The position numbers and the translations under genes were made by a program. Below, in pieces: positions 12,317-21,228 of a stretch of 64,000 nt of DNA (its first letter is position 1; each line of letters opens with the position of its first letter). The notes beneath the pieces were generated by a model. That model saw only the letters and a program-made list of their open reading frames with translations. It was not told the origin of the DNA and made no database searches. Location of the stretch: assembly GCF_017303375.1 (NCBI RefSeq), contig NZ_JAFKOH010000011.1:1-64000 (forward strand), in the 5' to 3' direction. Source of the stretch: Bacillus sp. NTK074B (GTDB lineage: Bacteria; Bacillota; Bacilli; Bacillales; Bacillaceae_B).

Positions 12317-15196
12317 TTATTCCTGTCCGGCCTTTTGATCGATAACAGGTATCAGTATCTCACCTTTCATTCCCTTTTTCAATAAGAGATGAAGGATGGT
12401 TTTAGATAACCTGCTTGGATGATAAGGTTTGACCAGATAATCGTTGGCTCCCAGGGTGAGACCCTTTTCTTTCTCGTCCAGAGCAGAAGATATGATAATG
12501 GGGACATGGGAAAGCGCCTCGTCCGACTTCATCTTCTCTAATACATCCCATCCCGACATGCTTCCTTCAAGCATAATATCCAATACGACAGCATCCGGTC
12601 TTTCCTCTTGAATCTTCTTAAGTGCTTCACTCCCGGACGAGCTGTGCTGAACTTTGAAGCCACTGTCTGACAGCTCGGCTTTTAGTAAAGATGCAAGATT
12701 GATATCGTCCTCTATAACGATGATATTCATCCCATCACCACCGTGCTCATCCTCTTTGAAGGTTTCAATGGTGACGATCGGCAGGCGGACGGTAAAGACA
12801 CTTCCCTTTCCTTCTTCTGATGAAACCGTGATATCTCCTTCATGGGTTTCGATGATCTCCTTCACAATGGTGAGACCAAGACCCGTCCCACCAATTCGTC
12901 GCTGGTCTGAATTATCGACCCGATAGAATTTGGCGAAGAGGTTTGGTATGGCATCCTGCGGGATACCGAGGCCCTCGTCCCGTATATCGATGAGTATGCT
13001 TTCATCCCCTTCACGGAAAAGGACGGTGATGGTCCCCCCCTCAGGAGAATACTTGATGGCATTGCTGATCAGATTGGTGAAGGCCTGGGATAGTTTATCT
13101 TTGTCTCCGAGAACGATGGTGCAGTCCGTCTCCCTTGCGATATTGAAGTAATGATGAGGAGCATTTACCTTTTGCGTATCGATCACGTGTTGTACCACCG
13201 GGACGATATCTTCAAATTTCTTCTCAAAAGTTTGACGTCCGGATTCCATGCGTTGAACATCCAGGAAGTCGTTGATGAGAGAGGTTAACCTTTTGGCTTC
13301 CTGGTAGATCGTCGTTAAGTATTTCTTCGTTCTTTCCGGCTTTAATTCTTTTGTCAGCATCAGTTCTGTAAAACCAAGCACACTTGACAGCGGAGTGCGA
13401 AGTTCATGACTGACTGTGCTGACGAACTCGGATTTCATTTGATCGACTTCGAATTCTTTTGTGATATTACGATGAACAAATATCGTCCCGATTTGTTCTT
13501 CACCCCGATAGAGAGATTCAGAGTATACCTGGAAGACTTCTTTGCTGTCAGCCAGATGGTAAGTAAGAACATGTTTCCCTGTCTTTCCTTGTTTCACGAT
13601 GTCTTCGTAATACTCCTCCAATTCTTCTTTATCTTCTACCCGATTGATCAGTGCCTGTTTCCAGGTTTGATAACACACCTGATGAAGATCATCAAAATCA
13701 CCAGAGATCAAGGCAGATAACTTCGTATTCATTAACAGGGTATTGCCGTCTTTATCGATGAGCTGTATCCCTTCTTGAATATTATTCAGGATGTCCTGTG
13801 TTAATTGACGGTTATCCTCGGTTTCTTCAAATAACCTGATTTTTTGTAAAGAGATGGATATTTGTTTTGCAAGGCTTATATATTCATCCAATTCCCTCTC
13901 GCTGAAATCATTTCCGAAGCGGCTGAATACCATGATGGCCTCAACAGCGTGGCCGGCAGATAGAACAGGCAAAAATAAGTCATAGGAGTACAGCACTTCT
14001 TCATGATACCCTTTCTCTGACGGCGTCATTTCCCTTTTCAGGGAGAAAGGCTCTCTTGAATCGAATAACCGTTGATGGATTCCGTTATAGATATACGTTA
14101 AGAACTGTGCCCCCCCGTTTTTTGATATCCCAAACGAAGCGTTGGACTTTTGTTCATCCATCAGGACAATCATGCCCCGGGAAGCCCCCATCACAGAACT
14201 CATGCTTTTTACAATGCTTTCCAGTACTTCTTGTTTGTTAAGGGAGCTCGATATTCCATGAATAAATTCGTTTCTGCGCTCCAGCTGGGACTCTCTGTTC
14301 TTCGTCATATTCAGAAGATGCTCCAACTCTGATTGCTGGGACTCCAGCTCATCCTGTTGGGCCTGCAGTTCTTCATTCTGAGCCAGGAGGTGTTCTTCCT
14401 TCTCCTGAATTTTATAAATCATCTTTTCAAAAGCCCGTGACATCTTACCAATTTCATCTTTTCGTTTATTGTTAAACGTCCATTTCTGGTATGCATCGTT
14501 CTCAGCGATTTGTTCGGCCGCAGAAGACACTTGATCGAGAGGCTGACCGATTCGCTTGGCGATCATTCTCATCAATCTCGTCAGGACAAGAAGCATTAGT
14601 AAGATAAAGACGATAAAGGCAGTCTGGCTTAAAGACTCTTTGCGATTGACCTCCTCATATGCACTACGCTTACTTTTTTCAATGGAATCTGCATACCCGT
14701 TTAACTGGGTTTGAAATGTTTCGATTGTGGCTGTTGCACCGCTGGCCGAGGCCTCTTTTACAGCCTCTATATCCCCCTGTTCGTAACTGTTGATCACTGG
14801 CGGGACCAATTTCTTAAAATAAAGGTTGGAAAACTCCTCTGCATCTTTGATGAAAAGTTGATCCTCTGGTTCTGTTTGTAATTCCTTCAACTTAGAAATC
14901 GTATCCGCCACTTTTTTCTCTTGGATAAAAATGCTTTCCTTGAACGGCTGCCTTCCAAATGCAAGATACCCTCTTGCATCAAAAAACGCCTTTTGAAAGT
15001 CCCTGTACAATTGCTCAGCTACGTCTTCTTTTTGATTTAGCTGAGCACTTTGCACCTTATATGCACTTCCAATGGATTGATCGTACACGTACAAACAGGT
15101 TGCCCCAATGATAAATAGGATAATAAAGCCGCTCATCAATCCTATGAATTGATTGCGTAAACTCGTTTGAAAGAAGTCATTAATTCTCTTTATCAT
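12317..15196 (-). CDS. Membrane hybrid histidine kinase (sensor-HAMP-GAF-PAS-HK-REC)
   Basis: A 959-residue two-component sensor. Transmembrane helix 1 is at about 16-37 and helix 2 at about 192-211. They enclose a helical extracytoplasmic sensor of about 150 residues resembling CHASE3/four-helix sensors. Then follow HAMP (about 210-265), a glutamine-rich coiled coil, GAF (about 310-455) and PAS (about 465-575). HisKA has His597 in SHELRTP, HATPase_c has NLISNAIKYSPEGG and GTGLGL, and a C-terminal receiver has phospho-acceptor Asp873. It has no Hpt domain. The gene overlaps the preceding response regulator by 17 bp and ends the six-gene operon. The signal is unknown. It probably feeds the Hpt of the diguanylate cyclase encoded at the operon's start (inference). 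Confidence 0.92.
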   Translation of the reverse strand: MIKRINDFFQTSLRNQFIGLMSGFIILFIIGATCLYVYDQSIGSAYKVQSAQLNQKEDVAEQLYRDFQKAFFDARGYLAFGRQPFKESIFIQEKKVADTISKLKELQTEPEDQLFIKDAEEFSNLYFKKLVPPVINSYEQGDIEAVKEASASGATATIETFQTQLNGYADSIEKSKRSAYEEVNRKESLSQTAFIVFILLMLLVLTRLMRMIAKRIGQPLDQVSSAAEQIAENDAYQKWTFNNKRKDEIGKMSRAFEKMIYKIQEKEEHLLAQNEELQAQQDELESQQSELEHLLNMTKNRESQLERRNEFIHGISSSLNKQEVLESIVKSMSSVMGASRGMIVLMDEQKSNASFGISKNGGAQFLTYIYNGIHQRLFDSREPFSLKREMTPSEKGYHEEVLYSYDLFLPVLSAGHAVEAIMVFSRFGNDFSERELDEYISLAKQISISLQKIRLFEETEDNRQLTQDILNNIQEGIQLIDKDGNTLLMNTKLSALISGDFDDLHQVCYQTWKQALINRVEDKEELEEYYEDIVKQGKTGKHVLTYHLADSKEVFQVYSESLYRGEEQIGTIFVHRNITKEFEVDQMKSEFVSTVSHELRTPLSSVLGFTELMLTKELKPERTKKYLTTIYQEAKRLTSLINDFLDVQRMESGRQTFEKKFEDIVPVVQHVIDTQKVNAPHHYFNIARETDCTIVLGDKDKLSQAFTNLISNAIKYSPEGGTITVLFREGDESILIDIRDEGLGIPQDAIPNLFAKFYRVDNSDQRRIGGTGLGLTIVKEIIETHEGDITVSSEEGKGSVFTVRLPIVTIETFKEDEHGGDGMNIIVIEDDINLASLLKAELSDSGFKVQHSSSGSEALKKIQEERPDAVVLDIMLEGSMSGWDVLEKMKSDEALSHVPIIISSALDEKEKGLTLGANDYLVKPYHPSRLSKTILHLLLKKGMKGEILIPVIDQKAGQE

Positions 15197-15554
15197 TCAA
15201 TATATCCTCGATCCGCTGCACAAGCTCTGCCGGACTATATGGTTTTGCAATGAAATAGTCAGCACCTGATTTCAATACAAGTTCTTTATCCGACTGCTGG
15301 CTCTTCGCAGACACCATCATGATCTTCACGGTGCTTTTATCCGCTGAATTCCTCACCTTTTCAATCACTTCAAGACCTGTAAACAAAGGCATCATATAGT
15401 CGAGTAGAATGAGGTCATACTCATTCTCCATGATATGGTCGATCGCTTCCTGTCCATCTGCCGCTTCATCAAGTTCATGCCCTTCGTCTTCCAGTGTATC
15501 CACCATCAACATCCTGAGGACTTCTTCATCTTCAGCAATCAGAATTCTCGCCAT
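15180..15554 (-). CDS. Single-domain response regulator (CheY-like)
   Basis: A 124-residue receiver only, with acidic pocket Glu8-Asp9-Glu10, phospho-acceptor Asp52 (LILLDYMMP), a serine switch in VSAKS and Lys in AKPYSP. There is no output domain, so it may shuttle phosphate to an Hpt or act by protein contact. It starts 3 bp after the large glycosidase-like gene and overlaps the kinase gene by 17 bp, indicating coupled translation. It is part of the 12-23 kb operon. Confidence 0.92.
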   Translation of the reverse strand: MARILIAEDEEVLRMLMVDTLEDEGHELDEAADGQEAIDHIMENEYDLILLDYMMPLFTGLEVIEKVRNSADKSTVKIMMVSAKSQQSDKELVLKSGADYFIAKPYSPAELVQRIEDILNDKEN

Positions 15555-15557
15555 TTG

Positions 15558-18500
15558 TTATTCCCCCTCTTTGTCATAAGCTTCTTTCATTTCATAATAG
15601 GACTGCTTCAATCTCTCATGGGATGTCGGCTGGTCCCATGTATTCCAGGAGTAAGGATAGAACTCTGCAGGATTTATGAACCCACCCTCATTCGCTGAAG
15701 GATATGAAAATACTTTTCTTCCATCGGTTTCATATAAACCAATCTTGATAGACTCAAGGGTAGTCGAGCTTTGCAAACCGTTACCTGACCAGATGTCCCC
15801 CATTGCTTCTTTCAGGCTGGGATCCTTTATATTCAGTAGCTGCCATGGTATTCGTATTTCGTATCGCCCTTCCGATGTGTCGACACTGATATCCGTCAGT
15901 GAATCATACTTTTCATCTTGGGGGTTTGATGTACCAAACTGGAGAACGCCTGTTTCATATGATTGAAACGGGATGTTTTCCCCTTTAACGTCCAGTGATT
16001 TGTTCAATGTCAGCCTGATTGGATGGTACTTCCCGTTATCTTTCACTTTGGCATATTTCTCTTCCTCAATCATGTGGAGGACATGGCCGTAGTGATAATG
16101 ATGGGTATCATAATAACTGTCGATCCATAAACGGGCTTCCTTTTCTCCAATAATATGGAGGGCAAAGTCCACTCCTTTTGTGGTAACACCCTTCACGCCG
16201 GGAATCGTGGATTGGCCCTGGTCCCCGATCGTATCAAACAGCAGATACGAGTCTTTCCCTTCTGCGATTTCGTCTGAATCTATACGTACATAAACAAATC
16301 GCTCATCGCTCGTCACGAATAGGCTGTGCCCATCCTTGTCGAAAGCAGGCTTGATTCCATTGAATGTCCAATCCTCAGGTCTTCCGTCCACATGAATCAT
16401 GCTGGATTTACTTATTCCAGGATCAAAGCTCAACATACCGAACTGCTGTTCATTCGTTTGGGCATTTTGCCAGAACGGGCGTCTGTCCGGATTGTCATAG
16501 TCCATCGTATTCCATGTTCGTTTGAACCATTCATCCTGCCAGGCAAAGACCATTCCGCCGGCCATTTTCTCTTCGACGATATCCTCAAATAACTTGCGGT
16601 CTAATTCACCTTGCTCTTTTTCGGAATGATTTCCCTGATCCATATCGTAGACGTTTTTATGAGTGAGTCCCCGGGAACCAGGGACACCAAACTCTGCCAC
16701 CACCAGCGGCATGGAGTGGGCTTTCTTCATATCATGTAAATAGCCGGCATAGTTATTTTTTTCTCCCCGGTGATCGATATAGTCCACATATTTCTCCTCG
16801 AAATTCAGAAAATCCGGGTAATACGGATAGATATGATAAGAAGCAAACAATCCTGTTTTCAACTTGTCGGTTTCCTTCATGACGTTCGGGTCCACCGATA
16901 CCATATCTTCCTTCTCAAGGGGTTCACTCGGATGATCCAACAGATCAGTCGTCACCCAGTTCGTAAAGCTGACCGGTCTTTGCCAATGATATGTGTCGGT
17001 TTCATACTTGATTCCTTCATTCATTCTTTCCGACAGCCATATTTCAAATGGCTTCGCCTTTTCGGTTTCAATGTATTCTCCTTTAAAGTCTTCCAGTCCT
17101 TTATGCTTTTCATTTGTTGCAAGGACCACTTCAGGATCCCACTCGACCCCAAAGATCCAGCCAAGGACGTAAGGGGATATATCATACTTATATGAACCCG
17201 ATGCGTGCCCTTTCCGCTCAGGTATTTCAGCGTTTCCATGGACCAGATCGATGGTCTTCTTGATTTCTGCAGAAAATTCGTCGTTGTTTTCCTTCGCAAA
17301 GGCATCTTCAGACCGTAAGAAAATCTCTTCATTGACCCAAACCCCGTGGAATAAATACAGCGGCTCTTCCGCCATCTGATTATACTCGTAAAAGGCTTCA
17401 TAAAATTCGGGAGGATGGATGGTATAGATCCGGAGCGCGTTGGCATTCATGGCTCCCATCTGTTTGAACCACCTCATGTATTCCTCTTTTGAAATGGCTG
17501 TTTCCCCTGGGAATGATCCAGGTCTGGCAATGCCCATATTCACCCCTTTAATAAGGAGATCTTCCCACTTACCGTCCTTCTTCACCTGAATGTAGTCTCT
17601 GCCTGTTTTTCCAGGGAGCTTAAGACCAGATTCTTCGGTGGTTTCAACAGTATCCATCTCCTTTTGTTCACCACCCTTTTGGATGTCCTCAAGGATTGCC
17701 CTCATCATGGGTGCATAGGCCTTCCAGTAAAATTGGGATGTATCATCGGGTTTTGATGATCCCGTCCATTTTCTCCAAGAAGAAAATCCGACGGTTTGAT
17801 AAAGGTCCGGCACATCTGCCTGATCCGCATAATCCCCGCTGAAGTAGTACGTGTCGTATTGACGGTTCTGCCCGTGGACAACGGCAGGGAATGTTATCGG
17901 CAAATTTAAGGCTTTCAAGGTGTCCTTCCCGCTCTTCGACAAAGATAGCGTGTAGTTGGCCATAACCTCTTCAGGGTCGATGGCTTCCACGATATCAAAC
18001 CAATAGGAGTAAGGGGTGCTGATTTTTTCACCGATTACCTTTTCTCCATTAGGAGTAGTGGAAAAAACCACCCCTTTCTTTCCAATGTCTTTCTTATCCA
18101 GTACGACCAGTTGATCATTTTCGTCCACCAGGACATAACCAGGGCCTTTGAAATTGTAGGTCTCATCATACTGCTTCTCGTAGTTATCCCTCACCCATTG
18201 AGGCACTTCGCTGTTTTCAAGTTTCGGGAAGTACCTTCCAATCCATCCGGACCACTCCAGATTGAAAAGGGAATAAAATTTCTTGCGCGTAACTTCCTCC
18301 GTAGGCTGTGCCATGGAATTGAATTCGGCGATCAATGTTTTTCCATCCTTCGTCGCCATATCGTTCAGGGCATCCATATCCTGATCGGTCAATCCTCCGT
18401 ATAACTTAGAAGATCGCTTGCCTGATACATTTTTATTATGGAACTCTTCTTCATACACCCCATACGTATCGGCTATGTAGACCGCATCATACTTGTCAGT

Positions 18501-18791
18501 GGATGAAGGAATATGTTTAATATCGAATGTTTTGTCCTTTTTCGGAACAAAACCTATATAGTCTTTCTTCAATTCATACCGTTTCCCATTTGTTTGAACA
18601 TATTTCTGCTGATTCAGGAGCCACATAAGTCCTTTATGTTCACGGTATGTGGTATTAGGTACCGTCTTATCTATGATCAACAGATCCAGTTTCTTCTCGT
18701 CCTTCACCTGCCACAGCCAGAAAGGGGCAGAAATCAGCAGGACGATGGCTGCAATGAACAAGACAAATGAATAAGATTTCAACTTTGTCAT
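15558..18791 (-). CDS. Large membrane-anchored glycosidase-like TIM-barrel protein
   Basis: This 1077-residue protein has one N-terminal membrane anchor (about 6-27) and the rest probably outside the cell. Residues about 33-300 look like an alpha/beta domain resembling amidotransferase-like folds (LDLLIIDKTVPNTTYREHKG). Residues about 400-770 look like a clan-A glycoside hydrolase barrel. The candidate acid/base is Glu550 in GVEWDP and the candidate nucleophile Glu700 in VAEFGVPGSRG. The usual Asn-Glu pair is replaced by Val-Glu. Residues about 800-1060 resemble a CBM9/DOMON-type beta domain. Its ATG overlaps the glycosyltransferase stop by 4 bp. It may trim or release the polymer made by that enzyme. 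I do not recognise a named family, and activity is inferred. Confidence 0.75.
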   Translation of the reverse strand: MTKLKSYSFVLFIAAIVLLISAPFWLWQVKDEKKLDLLIIDKTVPNTTYREHKGLMWLLNQQKYVQTNGKRYELKKDYIGFVPKKDKTFDIKHIPSSTDKYDAVYIADTYGVYEEEFHNKNVSGKRSSKLYGGLTDQDMDALNDMATKDGKTLIAEFNSMAQPTEEVTRKKFYSLFNLEWSGWIGRYFPKLENSEVPQWVRDNYEKQYDETYNFKGPGYVLVDENDQLVVLDKKDIGKKGVVFSTTPNGEKVIGEKISTPYSYWFDIVEAIDPEEVMANYTLSLSKSGKDTLKALNLPITFPAVVHGQNRQYDTYYFSGDYADQADVPDLYQTVGFSSWRKWTGSSKPDDTSQFYWKAYAPMMRAILEDIQKGGEQKEMDTVETTEESGLKLPGKTGRDYIQVKKDGKWEDLLIKGVNMGIARPGSFPGETAISKEEYMRWFKQMGAMNANALRIYTIHPPEFYEAFYEYNQMAEEPLYLFHGVWVNEEIFLRSEDAFAKENNDEFSAEIKKTIDLVHGNAEIPERKGHASGSYKYDISPYVLGWIFGVEWDPEVVLATNEKHKGLEDFKGEYIETEKAKPFEIWLSERMNEGIKYETDTYHWQRPVSFTNWVTTDLLDHPSEPLEKEDMVSVDPNVMKETDKLKTGLFASYHIYPYYPDFLNFEEKYVDYIDHRGEKNNYAGYLHDMKKAHSMPLVVAEFGVPGSRGLTHKNVYDMDQGNHSEKEQGELDRKLFEDIVEEKMAGGMVFAWQDEWFKRTWNTMDYDNPDRRPFWQNAQTNEQQFGMLSFDPGISKSSMIHVDGRPEDWTFNGIKPAFDKDGHSLFVTSDERFVYVRIDSDEIAEGKDSYLLFDTIGDQGQSTIPGVKGVTTKGVDFALHIIGEKEARLWIDSYYDTHHYHYGHVLHMIEEEKYAKVKDNGKYHPIRLTLNKSLDVKGENIPFQSYETGVLQFGTSNPQDEKYDSLTDISVDTSEGRYEIRIPWQLLNIKDPSLKEAMGDIWSGNGLQSSTTLESIKIGLYETDGRKVFSYPSANEGGFINPAEFYPYSWNTWDQPTSHERLKQSYYEMKEAYDKEGE

Positions 18792-20188
18792 TTTGAAACT
18801 CCTTTTCTCGCCATTTCTCCCCAGCCTCTTTTTTTACGGATCACATCGAGGATCCCCTCACACCGCCAGAGAACGGTCAATGGACGATACCATAGCGTCT
18901 CGGTTAATGAATAGGCAAAAAGCCGTCCGATATCGGATGCTTTCGGGAACTTTCTGACGGACCATTCTTCCAGGAGGACGGCTGCCATGGACAATACCGA
19001 CCCATAAAGGATGGATAACAAGAATAATAGAATGGCAAACTCGAGATAAACGCCGCCAAGAAAGATGGATAGAATCATGATGACGTATCCCATCAATTCA
19101 ACGACCGGACCAAGGAATTCAATGATTAAAAAATACGGCATGGAAATCATTCCGATTGAACCATATTTCGGGTTGAATATGAGCTTACGGTGGATCCAGA
19201 GGCTTTCAAATAGTCCCCGGTGCCATCTGCTCCGTTGACGGCGCAGGTATTTCAGGGATTCAGGTGCTTCCGTCCAGCTTACGGGATCGGGAACATAAAC
19301 GATTTTTTTATCCGCTTTTTGTTCCTTCACATACCGGTGAAGCCTGACAACAAGCTCCATGTCTTCCCCCACGGTATGGGAGTAGCCACCGGCATCGACG
19401 ACCCAGCGTTTCGAGAAGACACCGAATGCCCCGGAAACAATCAGCAGCAAGTTGTGCCTGCTCAAGCCGATTCTACCCATCAAAAATGCCCTTAAGTATT
19501 CAATCACCTGCATGACGACAAGAGGGGACCGGGACAGACCTACTTTCACAATTTCCCCGCTTTCTATATCACAGCCGTTGGCAATCCGGATACTCCCGCC
19601 TGACGCAATGACTTCCCCGTCGGATTCGACGATCGGTTTCATCACTTTCAGGAATGCGGTACGTTCCAACACCGAGTCGCCGTCAATGGAGCAGAAATAA
19701 GGAAAGTTTGAAACATTAATGCCGGCATTCAACGCATCTGCCTTTCCTCCGTTTTCCTTATCGATGACCAGTAAATTTTTATATAGCTTTGATTGATACA
19801 CGCCTCTCACCGGCTGTGTGTTCAACTGCTGACGGATTACCCATTTGATTTTAACCAATTGGAACGTTTCAATGAGTTTCTCCAGGGAATCATCGGTGGA
19901 ACCGTCGTTGATGATGATGATTTCGTATTCAGGGTATTCGATGCTAAGGAGTGACCTCACCGTTGCCATGATCCCTACTGATTCATTGTAAGCAGGGACC
20001 AATATGGACACCGGCTTGGTTTGGTGCAGATGCATAAGCTCTTCGTACGGTTCCCATTCATCAAGGCCATAGGTCTTCCTTAATTGAAACAGCGAAATGA
20101 TGAGGAGAATCGTATAAAAAGAGACAACCAGAATCATATAAATAAGAACGAACCATCCTATGACCATCATGATATTCCCCATATTCAT
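18788..20188 (-). CDS. Processive family 2 glycosyltransferase, membrane-bound
   Basis: A 466-residue polysaccharide-synthase-like GT2 enzyme. It has an N-terminal transmembrane helix (about 8-33), then the GT-A domain with Asp95 (NDGS), Asp169/Asp171 (DGDS), Glu275-Asp276 (GEDMEL) and the processive-enzyme motif Gln318-Arg-Ser-Arg-Trp322. Two to three further membrane segments lie between about 345 and 410. This resembles PgaC/hyaluronan/cellulose-synthase-type enzymes that polymerise and export a beta-linked glycan. There is no PilZ domain and no BcsB- or PgaB-like partner nearby. It overlaps the genes on both sides by 4 bp (ATGA), so it is tightly coupled to the HEAT protein and the glycosidase-like protein. 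The polymer is unknown. Confidence 0.88.
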   Translation of the reverse strand: MNMGNIMMVIGWFVLIYMILVVSFYTILLIISLFQLRKTYGLDEWEPYEELMHLHQTKPVSILVPAYNESVGIMATVRSLLSIEYPEYEIIIINDGSTDDSLEKLIETFQLVKIKWVIRQQLNTQPVRGVYQSKLYKNLLVIDKENGGKADALNAGINVSNFPYFCSIDGDSVLERTAFLKVMKPIVESDGEVIASGGSIRIANGCDIESGEIVKVGLSRSPLVVMQVIEYLRAFLMGRIGLSRHNLLLIVSGAFGVFSKRWVVDAGGYSHTVGEDMELVVRLHRYVKEQKADKKIVYVPDPVSWTEAPESLKYLRRQRSRWHRGLFESLWIHRKLIFNPKYGSIGMISMPYFLIIEFLGPVVELMGYVIMILSIFLGGVYLEFAILLFLLSILYGSVLSMAAVLLEEWSVRKFPKASDIGRLFAYSLTETLWYRPLTVLWRCEGILDVIRKKRGWGEMARKGVSK

Positions 20189-21228
20189 GAAACCGCCCCC
20201 CTTTCAAGCCATTGGGTTGCCATATCCCTTGCATATTCATCCTCGGCATGGACAGCGATGTCCCCTAAGATTCCTTTACCCTTCTCAACACGAAGGAGGG
20301 ATTGAGCTGCCTGGGACCTGACATAAAAGGACGGATCGCTCATAAGCTCCTGTAGATACGGGGTCAATTCCGGGGAACGGATATACTCGCATGCTTTAAT
20401 GGCCATCAACCGTTCCTGCCACGATTCAGCTCGTAAGTGAACAGAAAGTTCCGGTATATCAAGATAATATTCCATCCCCACCACGGCCTTCAACGCACGG
20501 ACCCTCAGCTCAGTGGAGTCCTCTGTCAACAACCGCTGCAGGAAAGGGATATGCTCCATCCTATTCTTCACCCCAATCGAATCGATAAGGGCATACTTCA
20601 TCACTTCGGGAAGTTCGTCAAAGGCGTGGATCAATGGTTGAAACTGGTCACCCCCAAATGACTGAAACAGCAAACTGTACTCAAATTCCGTTAACTCATG
20701 CAATGTGTCTGTCAATCGTGATAACAGATCCCGATCGTCAAAAAGCACATCGATTTTCAATAACTGAATCTCTTCCGATTTACTTATGGATGCAGCTTCC
20801 CTTAGTTCTCTCAACGGCTCTCTCATACTTCGCATTTTAAAATCCTGTATCCAATAAAGAGCATTCATTCGGATACTCCATCTTCTGTGCCTTAGCTGAG
20901 ACAGAATGAACGGCTGGAGATGGTCTTCTGCAAATTCTTGTAACCTTTCTAGTATGTCCGGTGAGGAAAGAACTTTTGAAAAGCTTGCCAACAGCTCCAC
21001 CAGCGCCCGGGTCTGCAGGGGGGAACTGTTCAGAAATCTCTCATCCTCGACACCTTCATGTAAAAATTGAAAAAGGGCTAATTGATACTCTTCTTTATAT
21101 TTCTCAATCTTCGCCCGATTCTTGTTATCCATCATCTTCTTTATCATTAAATACAGGCAAAGGCCTGTTAACACAACCAGCAAACCAAAGAGCACAATAG
21201 AAAAATAAAAAATCTCTTCTGAAAACAA
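20185..21228 (-). CDS. Membrane-anchored HEAT-repeat protein
   Basis: A 347-residue protein with one N-terminal transmembrane segment (about 8-30), a short basic stretch, then alpha-helical HEAT-like repeats to the end (for example TELRVRALKAVVGM, ESWQERLMAIKACEYI and PSFYVRSQAAQSLLRV). No catalytic motif is visible. HEAT arrays usually mediate protein-protein contact, so it may scaffold or activate the glycosyltransferase it is coupled to (4-bp overlap). The start is a TTG directly abutting the stop of the upstream diguanylate cyclase gene, with AAGGATGAGG as ribosome binding site inside that gene's last codons. Confidence 0.8.
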   Translation of the reverse strand: MFSEEIFYFSIVLFGLLVVLTGLCLYLMIKKMMDNKNRAKIEKYKEEYQLALFQFLHEGVEDERFLNSSPLQTRALVELLASFSKVLSSPDILERLQEFAEDHLQPFILSQLRHRRWSIRMNALYWIQDFKMRSMREPLRELREAASISKSEEIQLLKIDVLFDDRDLLSRLTDTLHELTEFEYSLLFQSFGGDQFQPLIHAFDELPEVMKYALIDSIGVKNRMEHIPFLQRLLTEDSTELRVRALKAVVGMEYYLDIPELSVHLRAESWQERLMAIKACEYIRSPELTPYLQELMSDPSFYVRSQAAQSLLRVEKGKGILGDIAVHAEDEYARDMATQWLERGAVS

